A stretch of 38,488 nt of DNA from NCBI GenBank assembly GCA_041399085.1, contig JAWKTM010000070.1, positions 1 to 38,488 of the forward strand. The letters run 5' to 3'. Under the pieces are notes generated by a model that searched no databases, was not told where the DNA came from, and saw only the letters and a program-made list of their open reading frames with translations. Within the stretch, counting starts at the first letter, position 1; each line of letters begins with the position of its first letter. The position numbers were made by a program, and so were the translations under genes. This DNA comes from JAWKTM01 sp041399085 (GTDB lineage: Bacteria > Planctomycetota > Planctomycetia > Pirellulales > Pirellulaceae). Below, in pieces: positions 1-9,293 of the stretch.

Positions 1-596
1 CCGATCCCACAAGGGCTGCGAATGCCGCTGCAAATCGGGATCATGGTTCCGTCTTGGGCGACCTTCACGCACCAACCTCGAAAGGGCACTTTCGATCGAT
101 ATGATTCGGATAGACACAAGGCGACCCAAATATTTCCGTCGCGATCCAGCTTCGAGCCGAACGCAAACTCGTGGTAATTTCGAAATCCCCAAGCGTCGCA
201 CAATGTGTGAAAGTCATCGGCGCGCCCATCGCCATCGGTATCCGTGATGCGAGTAACTTCGGTTTGCTGGGTAACGAAGAAGGCGTTGTCTCGGAACGAG
301 AGCCCCATTATCTCATCCAACCCAGACGCATACCGATGAAAGTCAGTCCGGGGATTTTTGTCGAATGCGCCGCTGACCAAATAGATTTCGCCGCGGCGAG
401 TGCCAATGGCGAGTCGCTGATCTGGGAGCACTTCGAAGCTACCGGCTTCGAGTGCCAATTGGTCTGGAAATGGGATATCGACGATTCGATAGTATTTCGC
501 CTCTTCCTCGGCGGTTCCCCAATACTCTCCCAACGTCTCCGCACGCAGCGGAGTGATAGACACGAACAAACATAGAACAACCAGAAAGTGTCGCAT
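1..596 (-). CDS. Exported propeller-type dehydrogenase-like protein (PVC haem-protein companion), 3' end outside window
   Basis: Reading the minus strand from an ATG at 596 gives 198 residues with no stop before the window edge, so only the N-terminal part is visible. It starts with a signal peptide (MRHFLVVLCLFVSITPLRA) and continues with beta-propeller-like strands such as RLAIGTRRGEIYLV and a DTDGDGRADDF stretch resembling a calcium-binding loop. This matches the N-terminal NHL/sorbosone-dehydrogenase-like propeller common in planctomycete 'PVC-type haem-binding' proteins. Such proteins often carry a C-terminal cytochrome c domain, which cannot be checked here. The start is well supported: an AAGGAG ribosome site lies about 7 bases upstream and overlaps the TAA stop of the six-haem cytochrome gene, only 9 bases away. 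The two are therefore probably co-transcribed and coupled, and may form a periplasmic redox pair. The exact substrate is unknown. Confidence 0.75.
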   Translation of the reverse strand, partial: MRHFLVVLCLFVSITPLRAETLGEYWGTAEEEAKYYRIVDIPFPDQLALEAGSFEVLPDQRLAIGTRRGEIYLVSGAFDKNPRTDFHRYASGLDEIMGLSFRDNAFFVTQQTEVTRITDTDGDGRADDFHTLCDAWGFRNYHEFAFGSKLDRDGNIWVALCLSESYRSKVPFRGWCVKVAQDGTMIPICSGIRSPCGI

Positions 597-605
597 ACGT
601 GCTCC

Positions 606-3410
606 TTACCACCGATAATCCAGCGTCAATGTGGTCAGGCCGGATTTAAGATGTAATGGGATGTTCAAATGTTGAGTCGCCGCGCCGTTGACCTCACGGT
701 TGACAATCTTTGCTGTCGATGCGTCCTGAACGTGAATATGCAGCCGCTCGTCGACAACGAATACACCGTCGTCGGCCCGCACGATGGAGTTGCCCGAAGC
801 GGCTCGGAATGTCAGCCCGGCTCGGTCCCCGTCTGATTTGAACGTCAGTTGTCTTCGAAGAAAGGCTTGATTCTCCGAACCGTCGATCTGATCGACCGCA
901 TAATCTTCGACGTCGATGCCAGCGAACCGATAGCGGAATCGGGGACGCATCTTGTCATCGAGCGAGTAGCCCATGAATTGGTGGCTCGGAGGCCGACCAT
1001 CGTCGACCACCCAGGGATTTGTCGCGTCGTCCAAATCGGGGCCGGGCGAGAAACGCATCAACTGATCGCCCAGGGGCCGTACCGTGCCGTGCCCTTGGCT
1101 TCTCCAGACTCCGCCCGGATCGGCGAACTTGCCTTTCCAGATCATCGCCAGACGCAACTGTTCGGCGTCGAACACGAGATTGACTTGCTGTGGATATCCC
1201 ACGCCGATCCCACGTTTGCCCACGCCGGGATAGCTGCGTCGCAACATCACGGCCTCATCGGTGGCGAGCAACTCGATGGGCTCCACGATGAGACCGCGCG
1301 GCGTGCGCGCCTGGCGTCCATCCAAGAGATACTGCCAGAGCGCCTCGATTTGCAGATCGCTATTGCCGTCCAAGATATCCTTTCGCATCGCACGGCCAGC
1401 GGGCCAAAAGGACGGCATGATGGTATTTCGGCTGAGACTTTGCGGGTCGCGCATGTAATGGTAGAACCAGTCCTTCTTCAGTCGCTCGGCCATTTCCGTG
1501 AGATCGACCGCCGGCATATTGGCGGCCGCCTTTAACTGAAATGTATGACAGACAATACAGTTAAGTCCGGCGGTTCCGACCAATTCCGTTCCGACTTCCC
1601 TCAGCTTTTTCTGGTCGTCGAAACGGGGATATTCGACATCCGGCAGGTGATCGACCTGCTCGAACAGTTCGACCAAATGGGCCACGTTGTCCGCGCCGTA
1701 CTGCGGCATTCTCGTAGTGACATAGGGTCGAATCGTGCGCCCGGCGACTAACACTTGACGCATCCAGTTGGGATTGAGTTTAGCGCCAACGCCCGTGAGC
1801 GTCGGCGGGATTCGGCCCTGCGGTCCGAGGTTAGGATTCGTGGTGTGAAAATAGATGTCACGCTCGGCCGAGACACCGCCCAGTCGATCGCGTTGGTGAC
1901 AATTCACACATCGCATTCCAGTTAACGTCAGTGCGATATGGTCGCCGCTGGTGAGGTCCTGAGACGTCCGAACAAGCGCCGCTTGAATATCTGTTCGCTG
2001 CCGATCCGAAAGCTGAAACAATGGCCAGTTTCCCTGTTCGTCGGACAAACAACCTTGATTGGGGCGGACTTGGGATAATGCGAGTGACGTAGGGGCCGGT
2101 TTCTGGGAATCCACCGAGTGACATTGTTGACAACCAAGTTGTGTGAAGCGGGCTTTCCCTTTGGCAGCCAGATCGGCGTTCAAAGGAAATGGCTCCGTGA
2201 TCGAAGCCGTCGTTGGCGCGGCGAGCAGATAGCTGGCGATGTCGATGGCTTCCCAATGGGAAAGTTGCAATTGTGGCATCCGTCCCGCGGGACGGGTCTG
2301 GAGCGGGTTCTCAAGAAACGCCACCAATCCATCGACACTATATTTCTCGTGAACCTTTCCGAGCGGTACGGAATTCTCGGCCAATAGCTCTTGGTGGTCC
2401 TCCGCTCGCGGCGAATGACAGGCTACGCATCCCACGGTGTGAAAGGTGTCTCGCCCTCGGTTAGCGGCCTCCGACTCGATCGCCGGCGTCGAATACCGTT
2501 CGTCGCTGAGCGATAACAAATAGTGAGTGATTTCGTCGGCCGCTGCCTTTCGCTCCAATGGAGACAGTCCCACCATAACGTCCGGCATGGTAGTTCCTGG
2601 CCGATGCTTTAAGGGATCGGCTATAAACTGTTGAAGGAATCGAGGATTGATGCGTCCGACCGATCTCGCCAAATCCGGCGCTTGCTTCGCCGTAAGCGGA
2701 GTATCACTGATATCATGCTGGTGGCACGCTTGACAGTTGAACTCTTTGAGCCACACGATGCCCTGCAATTCGGGGCGAAGCGACTCTCCGCCCGTGACGA
2801 ACTCCGATTGCGGGTGTTCGGTACCCGTCGCGGCCAACTCCATCAGGTATCGAACCAGATCCAAAAACGGTTGACGGTCGCCGAGCGGGTCGACAAGGTT
2901 TTCCGGCATGGCCGAAACCATGCTCGGGCGAATCTCCTCGACCTCCGGGCGTGGTATCGTGACGCGATCTAGGTCGCCGGTCGAGCGTTGCACAACGATT
3001 CGCGCGGGGCCGTCTTCGACGATACGTCCGGCCATAACATTTCCGGCGGTCGTAAGAATCACAACCGACTCATAACCTTTGCGAACGCTCTTGGATGGGG
3101 CCAGCAAAGCTTCGACGAGATGCACATCCGTGACATCCTTTCCCAACGCATTCAACGCCGGCCCTACCGGTTTCGCGTCGCGAGCATTATGGCAGCGCGT
3201 GCAGTGGAGATTCTGCTGAGTGAACAGAATCGCGCCTTTGACTGGGTTTCCCCTTGTTCGCGCATCGGACGCCAGCTTTTCAATGGATTCGCCTTTGAGA
3301 CGCTCCGTTAACGTTTGGGCCATCGCCGGGAAATCGGTACACGTAATTAGGAGAAGTAGCACCGTTGCGATGACGTTGCGTGGCGAAACGTGTGGCTTCA
3401 GCGTATTCAT
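606..3410 (-). CDS. Secreted six-haem cytochrome c protein of PVC type
   Basis: The 934-residue product has a hydrophobic signal segment (about residues 13-31) and six CxxCH haem c attachment motifs at about residues 70, 226, 328, 427, 501 and 618. The first motif lies in a domain like the Planctomycete/Verrucomicrobium haem-binding domain (TIGR02603 type): CTRCH, then 'VGPALNALGKDV', then a strand-rich part with 'ILTTAGNVMAGRIVEDG'. The following motifs sit in cytochrome c-like repeats with downstream MP methionines (TTMPDVM, GRMPQLQ, TRMPQYG, TIMPSFW) as plausible axial ligands. Residues from about 700 on have no haem motif and look beta-rich. It presumably moves electrons in the periplasm, and its partner is probably the propeller protein 9 bases downstream. 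No clear Shine-Dalgarno precedes the ATG. The family is recognised from motifs only, and no substrate can be assigned. Confidence 0.85.
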   Translation of the reverse strand: MNTLKPHVSPRNVIATVLLLLITCTDFPAMAQTLTERLKGESIEKLASDARTRGNPVKGAILFTQQNLHCTRCHNARDAKPVGPALNALGKDVTDVHLVEALLAPSKSVRKGYESVVILTTAGNVMAGRIVEDGPARIVVQRSTGDLDRVTIPRPEVEEIRPSMVSAMPENLVDPLGDRQPFLDLVRYLMELAATGTEHPQSEFVTGGESLRPELQGIVWLKEFNCQACHQHDISDTPLTAKQAPDLARSVGRINPRFLQQFIADPLKHRPGTTMPDVMVGLSPLERKAAADEITHYLLSLSDERYSTPAIESEAANRGRDTFHTVGCVACHSPRAEDHQELLAENSVPLGKVHEKYSVDGLVAFLENPLQTRPAGRMPQLQLSHWEAIDIASYLLAAPTTASITEPFPLNADLAAKGKARFTQLGCQQCHSVDSQKPAPTSLALSQVRPNQGCLSDEQGNWPLFQLSDRQRTDIQAALVRTSQDLTSGDHIALTLTGMRCVNCHQRDRLGGVSAERDIYFHTTNPNLGPQGRIPPTLTGVGAKLNPNWMRQVLVAGRTIRPYVTTRMPQYGADNVAHLVELFEQVDHLPDVEYPRFDDQKKLREVGTELVGTAGLNCIVCHTFQLKAAANMPAVDLTEMAERLKKDWFYHYMRDPQSLSRNTIMPSFWPAGRAMRKDILDGNSDLQIEALWQYLLDGRQARTPRGLIVEPIELLATDEAVMLRRSYPGVGKRGIGVGYPQQVNLVFDAEQLRLAMIWKGKFADPGGVWRSQGHGTVRPLGDQLMRFSPGPDLDDATNPWVVDDGRPPSHQFMGYSLDDKMRPRFRYRFAGIDVEDYAVDQIDGSENQAFLRRQLTFKSDGDRAGLTFRAASGNSIVRADDGVFVVDERLHIHVQDASTAKIVNREVNGAATQHLNIPLHLKSGLTTLTLDYRW

Positions 3411-3457
3411 ACAATCAGACCGTAGCTGACAAAGAATGGGGTTACGGAGGCGGCGTC

Positions 3458-5521
3458 TTATGATTTCTTTGGCCGCGGGATCTTGGAACCGCCTTTTCGT
3501 CGGCGGCCGCCGCGGGACGAACTGGACTTGACTTCCACTTCGCTCATCTTTTTGCCGACCGAATCGCGCATGGCGACGATCCGATCGCGGAGCGCGGCGG
3601 CTCGTTCGAACTCGAGATTTTCGGCCGCCCCAAGCATTTCGGCCTCGAGTTCGTTCAGATATTCCTCGGTAATGTAATCCGAGTCGTTCTCGCGGCCCAC
3701 GGCGGCATTGGCTTCGCGATGAGCGGCCGCGGCCGTTTCGATACCGGCGCGGATGTTCTTGCGAACGGTTTCTGGCGTGATGCCATGTTCCTCGTTGTAT
3801 CGCTGTTGCAGGTCGCGGCGGCGGCGAGTTTCCTCGATCGCTTGCTGCATCGAGTCGGTCATCTTATCCGCGTACAAGATTACCTTGGCGTTCACATTCC
3901 GAGCCGCGCGGCCGATCGTTTGGATCAGCGAGGTTTCGCTGCGGAGAAAGCCTTCCTTGTCCGCGTCCAGGATCGCCACCAAAGAAACTTCGGGCAGGTC
4001 GAGCCCTTCGCGCAACAGGTTCACGCCGACCAGCACATCGAAGCGGCCTTCGCGCAAATCGCGCAGCAACTCGACCCGCTCGAAGGCATCCAACTCGCTG
4101 TGCAGCCACTTGCAGCGGACGTTTTGCTCGCTGTAGTACGCCGAGAGATCCTCGGCCAGCTTCTTTGTCAGTGCCGTAACCAGCACGCGTTCGCCGCTGG
4201 CCGCTCGTTCGCGGATTTGGTCGAGCAGATGCGTGACTTGGCCGCGAGCCGGGACCACTTCGACGACCGGGTCGAGCAAGCCGGTTGGCCGAATGATTTG
4301 CTCGACTACTTCGCCGCCGGTCTTTTCCAGTTCGTAATCGCCGGGCGTCGCGGAAACCAGAACCGCTTGATGGATTCGCCGTTCCCACTCTTCGAATTTG
4401 AGGGGTCGGTTGTCCAACGCGCTGGGCAGGCGGAATCCGTGATCGACCAGCGTCGTCTTGCGGCTGCGATCGCCGGCGTACATCGCCCGCACTTGTGGAA
4501 TCGTCACATGCGATTCGTCGACGAACAGCAAATAGTCCTTGGGAAAATAGTCGTACAGCGTGAAAGGCGCTTCGCCTTCGGCGCGGCCCGACAGATGGCG
4601 GCTGTAGTTCTCGATGCCGGGGCAGCGGCCGATCTCTTGCAGCATTTCCAGATCGAAACGCGTGCGAGCGTTCAGCCGCTGGGCTTCGAGCAACTTGCCT
4701 TCGTCGCGGAATCGTTTGAGCTGCACGTCCAGTTCGTCGCGAATCCGATCGATGGCCACGGCGATTCGATCGTCGGGCATCACGAAGTGCTTGGCCGGAT
4801 AGACGAACAACTGCTCTTGTTGGGCAATCACTTCGCCGCTGATCGGATTGATGATCGAAAGCTGCTCGACATCATCGCCCCAAAGTTCGATGCGAAAACC
4901 GTACTCCTCGTAAGCCGGCCAGAGTTCGACGCAATCGCCGCGCACGCGGAACTTGCCGCGTTCGAAGGCCACGTCGTTGCGGTCGTATTGAATGTCGATC
5001 AATCGCATCAGCATCTCGTCGCGGTCGATCGTCTCGCCGACCGCCAGCGACACGATCATGTCCTTATAATCCTGGGGCGAACCGAGACCGTAGATGCTGC
5101 TGACGCTGGCCACGATGATTACATCGCGGCGGCTGACGAGCGAGCTGGTGGAGGCGAGTCGCAGCCGATCGATTTCGTCGTTGATCGAGGCGTCCTTCTC
5201 GATATAGATGTCGCGCTGCGGGATGTAAGCTTCGGGCTGGTAATAGTCGTAATAGCTGACGAAGTAGTGGACCGCGTTCTCGGGAAAGAACTCGCGAAAC
5301 TCGCCGTACAACTGAGCGGCCAGCGTTTTGTTGTGCGAGATGACCAGGGCGGGCTGCTGCATCTCTTGGATGATGTTGGCCATCGTGAACGTTTTGCCCG
5401 ACCCCGTGACGCCCATCAACACTTGCGTCGGCCGGCCAGCGCGGAGGCCGTCGACTAGCTTGCGAATCGCTTTCGGCTGATCGCCAGCCGGTTCGTATGG
5501 TCGGTGGATGCGAAATTCCAA
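3458..5521 (-). CDS. uvrB: Excinuclease ABC subunit B
   Basis: UvrB is the damage-verifying helicase-like subunit of nucleotide excision repair, handed over by UvrA and partner of UvrC. The product shows the family's N-terminal hallmark RPYEPAGDQPKAI, Walker A GVTGSGKT (residues 37-44), the beta-hairpin YYDYYQPEAYIP, the DEAD-type box DESH, helicase motifs ending QTIGRAARN, and a C-terminal UVR motif (EAEMLGAAENLEFERAAALRD) that binds UvrC. A basic Ser/Arg/Lys tail follows. I chose the TTG at 5521, which gives 687 residues, close to the usual 670-690. The frame stays open to an ATG at 5719, but those 66 extra residues look like translated non-coding DNA. There is no strong ribosome site at either start. 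Function is certain; the start is not. Confidence 0.93.
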   Translation of the reverse strand: MEFRIHRPYEPAGDQPKAIRKLVDGLRAGRPTQVLMGVTGSGKTFTMANIIQEMQQPALVISHNKTLAAQLYGEFREFFPENAVHYFVSYYDYYQPEAYIPQRDIYIEKDASINDEIDRLRLASTSSLVSRRDVIIVASVSSIYGLGSPQDYKDMIVSLAVGETIDRDEMLMRLIDIQYDRNDVAFERGKFRVRGDCVELWPAYEEYGFRIELWGDDVEQLSIINPISGEVIAQQEQLFVYPAKHFVMPDDRIAVAIDRIRDELDVQLKRFRDEGKLLEAQRLNARTRFDLEMLQEIGRCPGIENYSRHLSGRAEGEAPFTLYDYFPKDYLLFVDESHVTIPQVRAMYAGDRSRKTTLVDHGFRLPSALDNRPLKFEEWERRIHQAVLVSATPGDYELEKTGGEVVEQIIRPTGLLDPVVEVVPARGQVTHLLDQIRERAASGERVLVTALTKKLAEDLSAYYSEQNVRCKWLHSELDAFERVELLRDLREGRFDVLVGVNLLREGLDLPEVSLVAILDADKEGFLRSETSLIQTIGRAARNVNAKVILYADKMTDSMQQAIEETRRRRDLQQRYNEEHGITPETVRKNIRAGIETAAAAHREANAAVGRENDSDYITEEYLNELEAEMLGAAENLEFERAAALRDRIVAMRDSVGKKMSEVEVKSSSSRGGRRRKGGSKIPRPKKS

Positions 5522-5856
5522 GGTTGCGATTCCAAGTTGAAGCGGGGAAAGATCGGCGGTGAGCGGGCGGCTGGCGAGCCGATGGGCGGCGACTCGCGGA
5601 TTCTTGAATAGCGTAGCCGCTGAGTCCACGGCGGACAGCCAGCCCGTCGGCTCCGCGCGGTGCGGCCCGGAGCGATTCGGAGCGTTTCGGAGGCCGCACG
5701 GCGAGAAACGTGGTCGCATTCTGGAGCCAATTTCAGCGGATGCGCCACGTATCCGCCGCGCGTCGACAAGTCACGTCCGATTCGCCGGGAATTTCCGCTC
5801 CGCGTGGCGATTCTCGATGGCATTTTTGAAGTGTCGGTGAACGCGCAATAAGGCGG
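5522..5856. other. Divergent intergenic region between uvrB and the pseudopilin gene
   Basis: This stretch lies between two divergent genes. The uvrB frame is open through most of it (to an ATG at 5719), and several other frames are also open, but the translations show no family resemblance. I see no clear sigma-70 promoter, SOS box or hairpin. Confidence 0.4.
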
Positions 5857-6444
5857 ATGGCGATGGCATTATTGATTTCTTCTCGGCGCGGTGTCCCGCA
5901 TTACGCCTTCTCGCTGGTCGAGTTGGTGGTGGTTGTCATGATTATCGCGATCCTAGCGGCCGTGGCCGTTCCGAAGCTGACAACGCTGACGGCCGAAAGT
6001 CAGAGCCGCGCTTTGCATCGTTCGCTGATCGTGGTGGCCGAAGCGGCCGAACGGTACCACGCCGAGCATGGCCAGTGGCCTCAAGCTTCGGAGGACGGCG
6101 AGAATCCGTTGGACGCTTATGTGACGGACCGCACGTTCTCGTCCGCGCCGCCGGGCAGCGTTTCAAGCGGCGCTGCGCTGAGTTGGCGACCCGCGCTCAA
6201 CAGCGTCGGGGCCGGCGTGGCGGCCACGTTGATTTCGCCGGTTGGCGCCCAGAAATTGGATGACGAGTTCGACGATGGAAATCCGATGACTGGCGCGATT
6301 CGGCGAGCGACCGTGACGACCCAGGATCACGGAAGAACGGAGACTGTCTATTATCTGATGACGCCCTCGGCCCCGAATTGGCCGGTGTCTCTCGCGGGCG
6401 CTGACATGTTCTCCAGCAAGCCGGTCATACCCTCGGCCCCTTGA
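5857..6444 (+). CDS. Type II secretion/type IV pilin-like pseudopilin
   Basis: The 195-residue product has a prepilin-type N terminus: a short basic leader, then FSLVELVVVVMIIAILAAVAVPKLTTL, with the conserved Glu at +5 of the mature protein and a long hydrophobic helix. It would be cut and N-methylated by a prepilin peptidase and assembled as a GspG/GspH-like pseudopilin. The residue before the cleavage site is Ala (HYA|FSLVEL) rather than the usual Gly. After the helix there is a typical alpha/beta region (SLIVVAEAAERYHAEHGQWP). The ATG at 5863 may be the true start, since an AAGG lies 9 bases before it but only 3 bases before the ATG at 5857. The gene stands alone without other secretion genes, as is common for planctomycete pseudopilins. 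Confidence 0.75.
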   Translation: MAMALLISSRRGVPHYAFSLVELVVVVMIIAILAAVAVPKLTTLTAESQSRALHRSLIVVAEAAERYHAEHGQWPQASEDGENPLDAYVTDRTFSSAPPGSVSSGAALSWRPALNSVGAGVAATLISPVGAQKLDDEFDDGNPMTGAIRRATVTTQDHGRTETVYYLMTPSAPNWPVSLAGADMFSSKPVIPSAP

Positions 6445-6639
6445 AAAACGGCCCTGCGAACCAGCCACCGGCGATTCGCTGAGACGGGGATGGTTGGACG
6501 TGCGACGTGTCGTTCGTCCGTTTGCGACTGTTGACGCGACACTGCCAGCGTCGATATCATATCAACCCAGATTGATAGCTGACCTCGCCGTGGCGGCTTG
6601 GCTGTCTCGGTACGCGAACATAACTCGGGAGACCTGTAT

Positions 6640-8016
6640 ATGCTGACGATCTACGGACGGACCTACGGCAAATCCGCGAACAAGTTCTGCGACGGCATCT
6701 CGCGTCGTGGATTTTTGCAAATCGGCGGCATGGCGCTGGGCGGACTGGCGCTGAATCAAGCTCTGGCGGGCGAGGCGGCCGCTGGTACCGGACGTTCCCA
6801 CAAGGCGATCATCAACATCTATTTGCCCGGCGGGCCTTCGCACATTGATCTATGGGATCCGAAGCCGGATGCTCCGAGCGAGATTCGCGGCGAGTTTGCT
6901 CCGATTTCGACGAACGTGCCGGGCATCGAAATCTGCGAGCTGTTTCCGCGGATGGCCAAGATGATGGACAAGTTCATCCCGATCCGCTCGATTTCGGACG
7001 CCGACGGCCGACACGACGGGTATCAGTGCATGACCGGTCGCCGCGTTGGCGATCGACAGCCGCCGGGCGGTTGGCCTTCGGGCGGAGCTTGGGTTTCGCA
7101 TCTGCAAGGCCCGGTGAATCCAGCGGTGCCGGCGAATTTGGCGTTGATGTATCAGACCGGCAATCGCACGTGGGGCGAGCCGGGCGACGGTGGCTTTCTG
7201 GGTGTCGGCCAGAATCCGTTCAACTTAGTCGGCAAGACGGCTCGCAGCTCGGCCGACAACATGGTGCTGCAAGGCATCACGCTCGAACGGCTGCAAGATC
7301 GCACGCAGCTCCGCGCCTCGTTCGATCGTTTCCGTCGCGACGTGGACACGACCGGCGCGATGGACGGGCTGGATTCGTACACGCAACAAGCGATGGGGAT
7401 TCTGACGGATTCGAAGCTGGCCGACGCTTTGGATCTATCGAAGGAAGACCCGCGAATCGTCGAACGCTACGGCAAGAGCGACGAGAGCTTCCAGCGCGAC
7501 GGCGCGCCGCGGATGATCGAGAACTTCTGTATCGCGCGGCGGCTGGTGGAAGCCGGGGCGAGGTTCGTCTCGTTGAACTACAGCCGTTGGGATTGGCACG
7601 GCGGCGACGGGATGAATTTCCCGATGTCGCGCGTCGAGTTCCCGATGCTGGATCAAGGGCTCGCCGCGCTGGTGACCGATCTGCACGAACGCGGTCTGGA
7701 CCGCGATGTCTCGGTGGTTGTGTGGGGCGAGTTCGGCCGGACGCCGAAGATTAACAACAACAACAGCCGCGATCACTGGCCGCAAGTGTCGTGCGCGATG
7801 CTGGCCGGCGGCGGCATGCGGACGGGGCAAGTCATCGGCAAGACCAATAAATATGGCGAACACGCGGTGGAACGGCCGGTCAAATTCCAAGAGGTTTTTG
7901 CGACGCTGTATCACAACGTCGGCTTGGACGTGCGTAAAGTCCGCATCTTCGACAAAGCCGGCACGCCGCGGTACTTGGTGGATGACGGCAACATGCCGAT
8001 TCATGAAGTGATTTAG
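6640..8016 (+). CDS. DUF1501 family Tat-exported protein
   Basis: The product matches the DUF1501 family, abundant in planctomycetes and related in fold to alkaline phosphatase/sulfatase enzymes. It carries a twin-arginine signal (SRRGFLQIGGMALGG, residues 21-35), then IINIYLPGGPSHIDLWDPKPDAP, the family's N-terminal block, and later the VVVWGEFGRTPKIN and RDHWPQV blocks typical of its C-terminal half. The frame is open from 6598, but the ATG at 6640 is preferred: GGGAG lies about 9 bases before it and the twin-arginine motif falls at the right distance. The length (458 residues) is normal. DUF1501 genes usually sit beside a DUF1549/DUF1553 cytochrome c gene; none is adjacent here. The biochemical activity of the family is not established. 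Confidence 0.88.
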   Translation: MLTIYGRTYGKSANKFCDGISRRGFLQIGGMALGGLALNQALAGEAAAGTGRSHKAIINIYLPGGPSHIDLWDPKPDAPSEIRGEFAPISTNVPGIEICELFPRMAKMMDKFIPIRSISDADGRHDGYQCMTGRRVGDRQPPGGWPSGGAWVSHLQGPVNPAVPANLALMYQTGNRTWGEPGDGGFLGVGQNPFNLVGKTARSSADNMVLQGITLERLQDRTQLRASFDRFRRDVDTTGAMDGLDSYTQQAMGILTDSKLADALDLSKEDPRIVERYGKSDESFQRDGAPRMIENFCIARRLVEAGARFVSLNYSRWDWHGGDGMNFPMSRVEFPMLDQGLAALVTDLHERGLDRDVSVVVWGEFGRTPKINNNNSRDHWPQVSCAMLAGGGMRTGQVIGKTNKYGEHAVERPVKFQEVFATLYHNVGLDVRKVRIFDKAGTPRYLVDDGNMPIHEVI

Positions 8017-8126
8017 TTCGTCGAAATCCCGATCGAGCCATCAGCCAGCAACTCGCGTCGTCGTTCATCAATTCAAACGGTGTTTAGCAGTTTCGGACAT
8101 CGCCGGAGCGACCGGCGCTCGACACG

Positions 8127-9191
8127 ATGAATGACGACTCGAACGGATGCCCTGTCGATGATTCGACAAGGCAGTGGATCAACGCTCGAACCGGCTGGTT
8201 AATGCGTGAATTCGGGCGCGATTGGCTTTGTTCGCGTTCGATCGTTTTGCTGACACGGTCCGATTTTCCAGAGCCGTTCACGAACGACGAGGCAAGCGCT
8301 CGCGTTGTATTCGAGCGACTATGCGAGTTCGTGGACTTTCCGACGGACAAGATTCAATTGCAGTTTTGGAACATTGCCCCTCGCGCCAGCGACGGCGCCG
8401 TGCATTTCGTTTCTCATGAGGTCGTGGACGACCGGATCCGAATCGATCTCAACGCTGCCCTGCTCCACGAACCTGTCGGATTGACGGCGGCGCTGGCTAG
8501 TGAATTGGCTCGCATTCGCTTAGACGCGCGGCACGGAATGTCCAACGAAGAAGACGATGACGAGATGCTCGCCGAGCTTTTCACGGTCATGCTGGGGCTT
8601 GGCGTCTTGACGTCGAACGGCGCGATCTTCGAGTCGACTCGCGACGACGGAGGTTGGACGCGGTGGGAAATGAGACAACGAAGCCAAATGACTCTGCCTA
8701 CGTATGGCTATGCTCTGGCCTTATTCGCCCATCTGCGCGGAGATATTCAATGCGCATGGCAGCGGCATTTGCGGCTGGACGTTCGAACGGCGTTTCGCCG
8801 GAGCGTCAAGTTCTTAAACGACTTTCCACCTTCGTCGTTGGACGGACTCTGGCCCACGACAGCCCGCCCTACGACCAGCCTCCGCACCGAAGACGATGTT
8901 GCCGCTGACCAAACTGACTCGGCTGACCAACGCCGCAGCCAGGCGTCGCAGGAACAGTCCGTGCCCCTCTGCCGTTACTGCGGCGAGGCATTGTTTGCGG
9001 ACGATCAGCGAGACATTTGCATCGAATGTCGCAAGTCCATTGAAGAAAACGAGTTGGAAATGGAGTCGGATGAAGCGAACGCCTACGCCACGACGCGTCG
9101 GGCCGAAGCCTTCGCGAAAATAGGATGCTTAATCGTCGCGATCGTTTTCGTTGCCATATTGGTATGGGCAGTGATTCGGGATTCGAGCTGA
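8127..9191 (+). CDS. Zinc-ribbon membrane protein with a degenerate metallopeptidase-like core
   Basis: This 354-residue protein has three parts. Residues 1-240 form a folded domain in which ALASELARIRLD (about 122-133) is followed by an acidic stretch and AELFTVMLGLGVLTSNG. From memory this resembles a bacterial family reading HELAHVRL, then D-x-L-T-V-F-F-G-L-G; here both histidines of the HExxH-like site are replaced (Ser and Arg) while Glu remains. Residues 282-301 hold a CxxC-x12-CxxC zinc ribbon (CRYCGEAL, CIECRKS). Residues 332-350 form one transmembrane helix, with only a few residues after it. It is probably a tail-anchored, cytoplasm-facing protein without peptidase activity. The family recall is unverified and no function is assigned. 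The neighbouring gene downstream is also a membrane protein. Confidence 0.7.
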   Translation: MNDDSNGCPVDDSTRQWINARTGWLMREFGRDWLCSRSIVLLTRSDFPEPFTNDEASARVVFERLCEFVDFPTDKIQLQFWNIAPRASDGAVHFVSHEVVDDRIRIDLNAALLHEPVGLTAALASELARIRLDARHGMSNEEDDDEMLAELFTVMLGLGVLTSNGAIFESTRDDGGWTRWEMRQRSQMTLPTYGYALALFAHLRGDIQCAWQRHLRLDVRTAFRRSVKFLNDFPPSSLDGLWPTTARPTTSLRTEDDVAADQTDSADQRRSQASQEQSVPLCRYCGEALFADDQRDICIECRKSIEENELEMESDEANAYATTRRAEAFAKIGCLIVAIVFVAILVWAVIRDSS

Positions 9192-9293
9192 ACGATTCAT
9201 GCATTAGCTGGGTAGTCACGAAGTAGCATCGGCATGACGAGGCTCTTGGCAGAGTGGCCGATTTGCGCGTCGACAGCATGTCCGCGACTTGCC

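Noticed and set aside
849..1535. A 228-codon open frame on the plus strand
   Set aside because: It is the shadow of the cytochrome gene, with no start signal or similarity.
3719..5458. A 579-codon open frame on the plus strand
   Set aside because: It lies fully antisense to uvrB and has a composition expected from reverse reading of G/C-biased codons; no domain is visible.
5522..5719. 66-residue N-terminal extension of UvrB
   Set aside because: The translation is Arg/Ala/Pro-rich without family similarity; UvrB normally starts right before the RPYEPAGDQP block.
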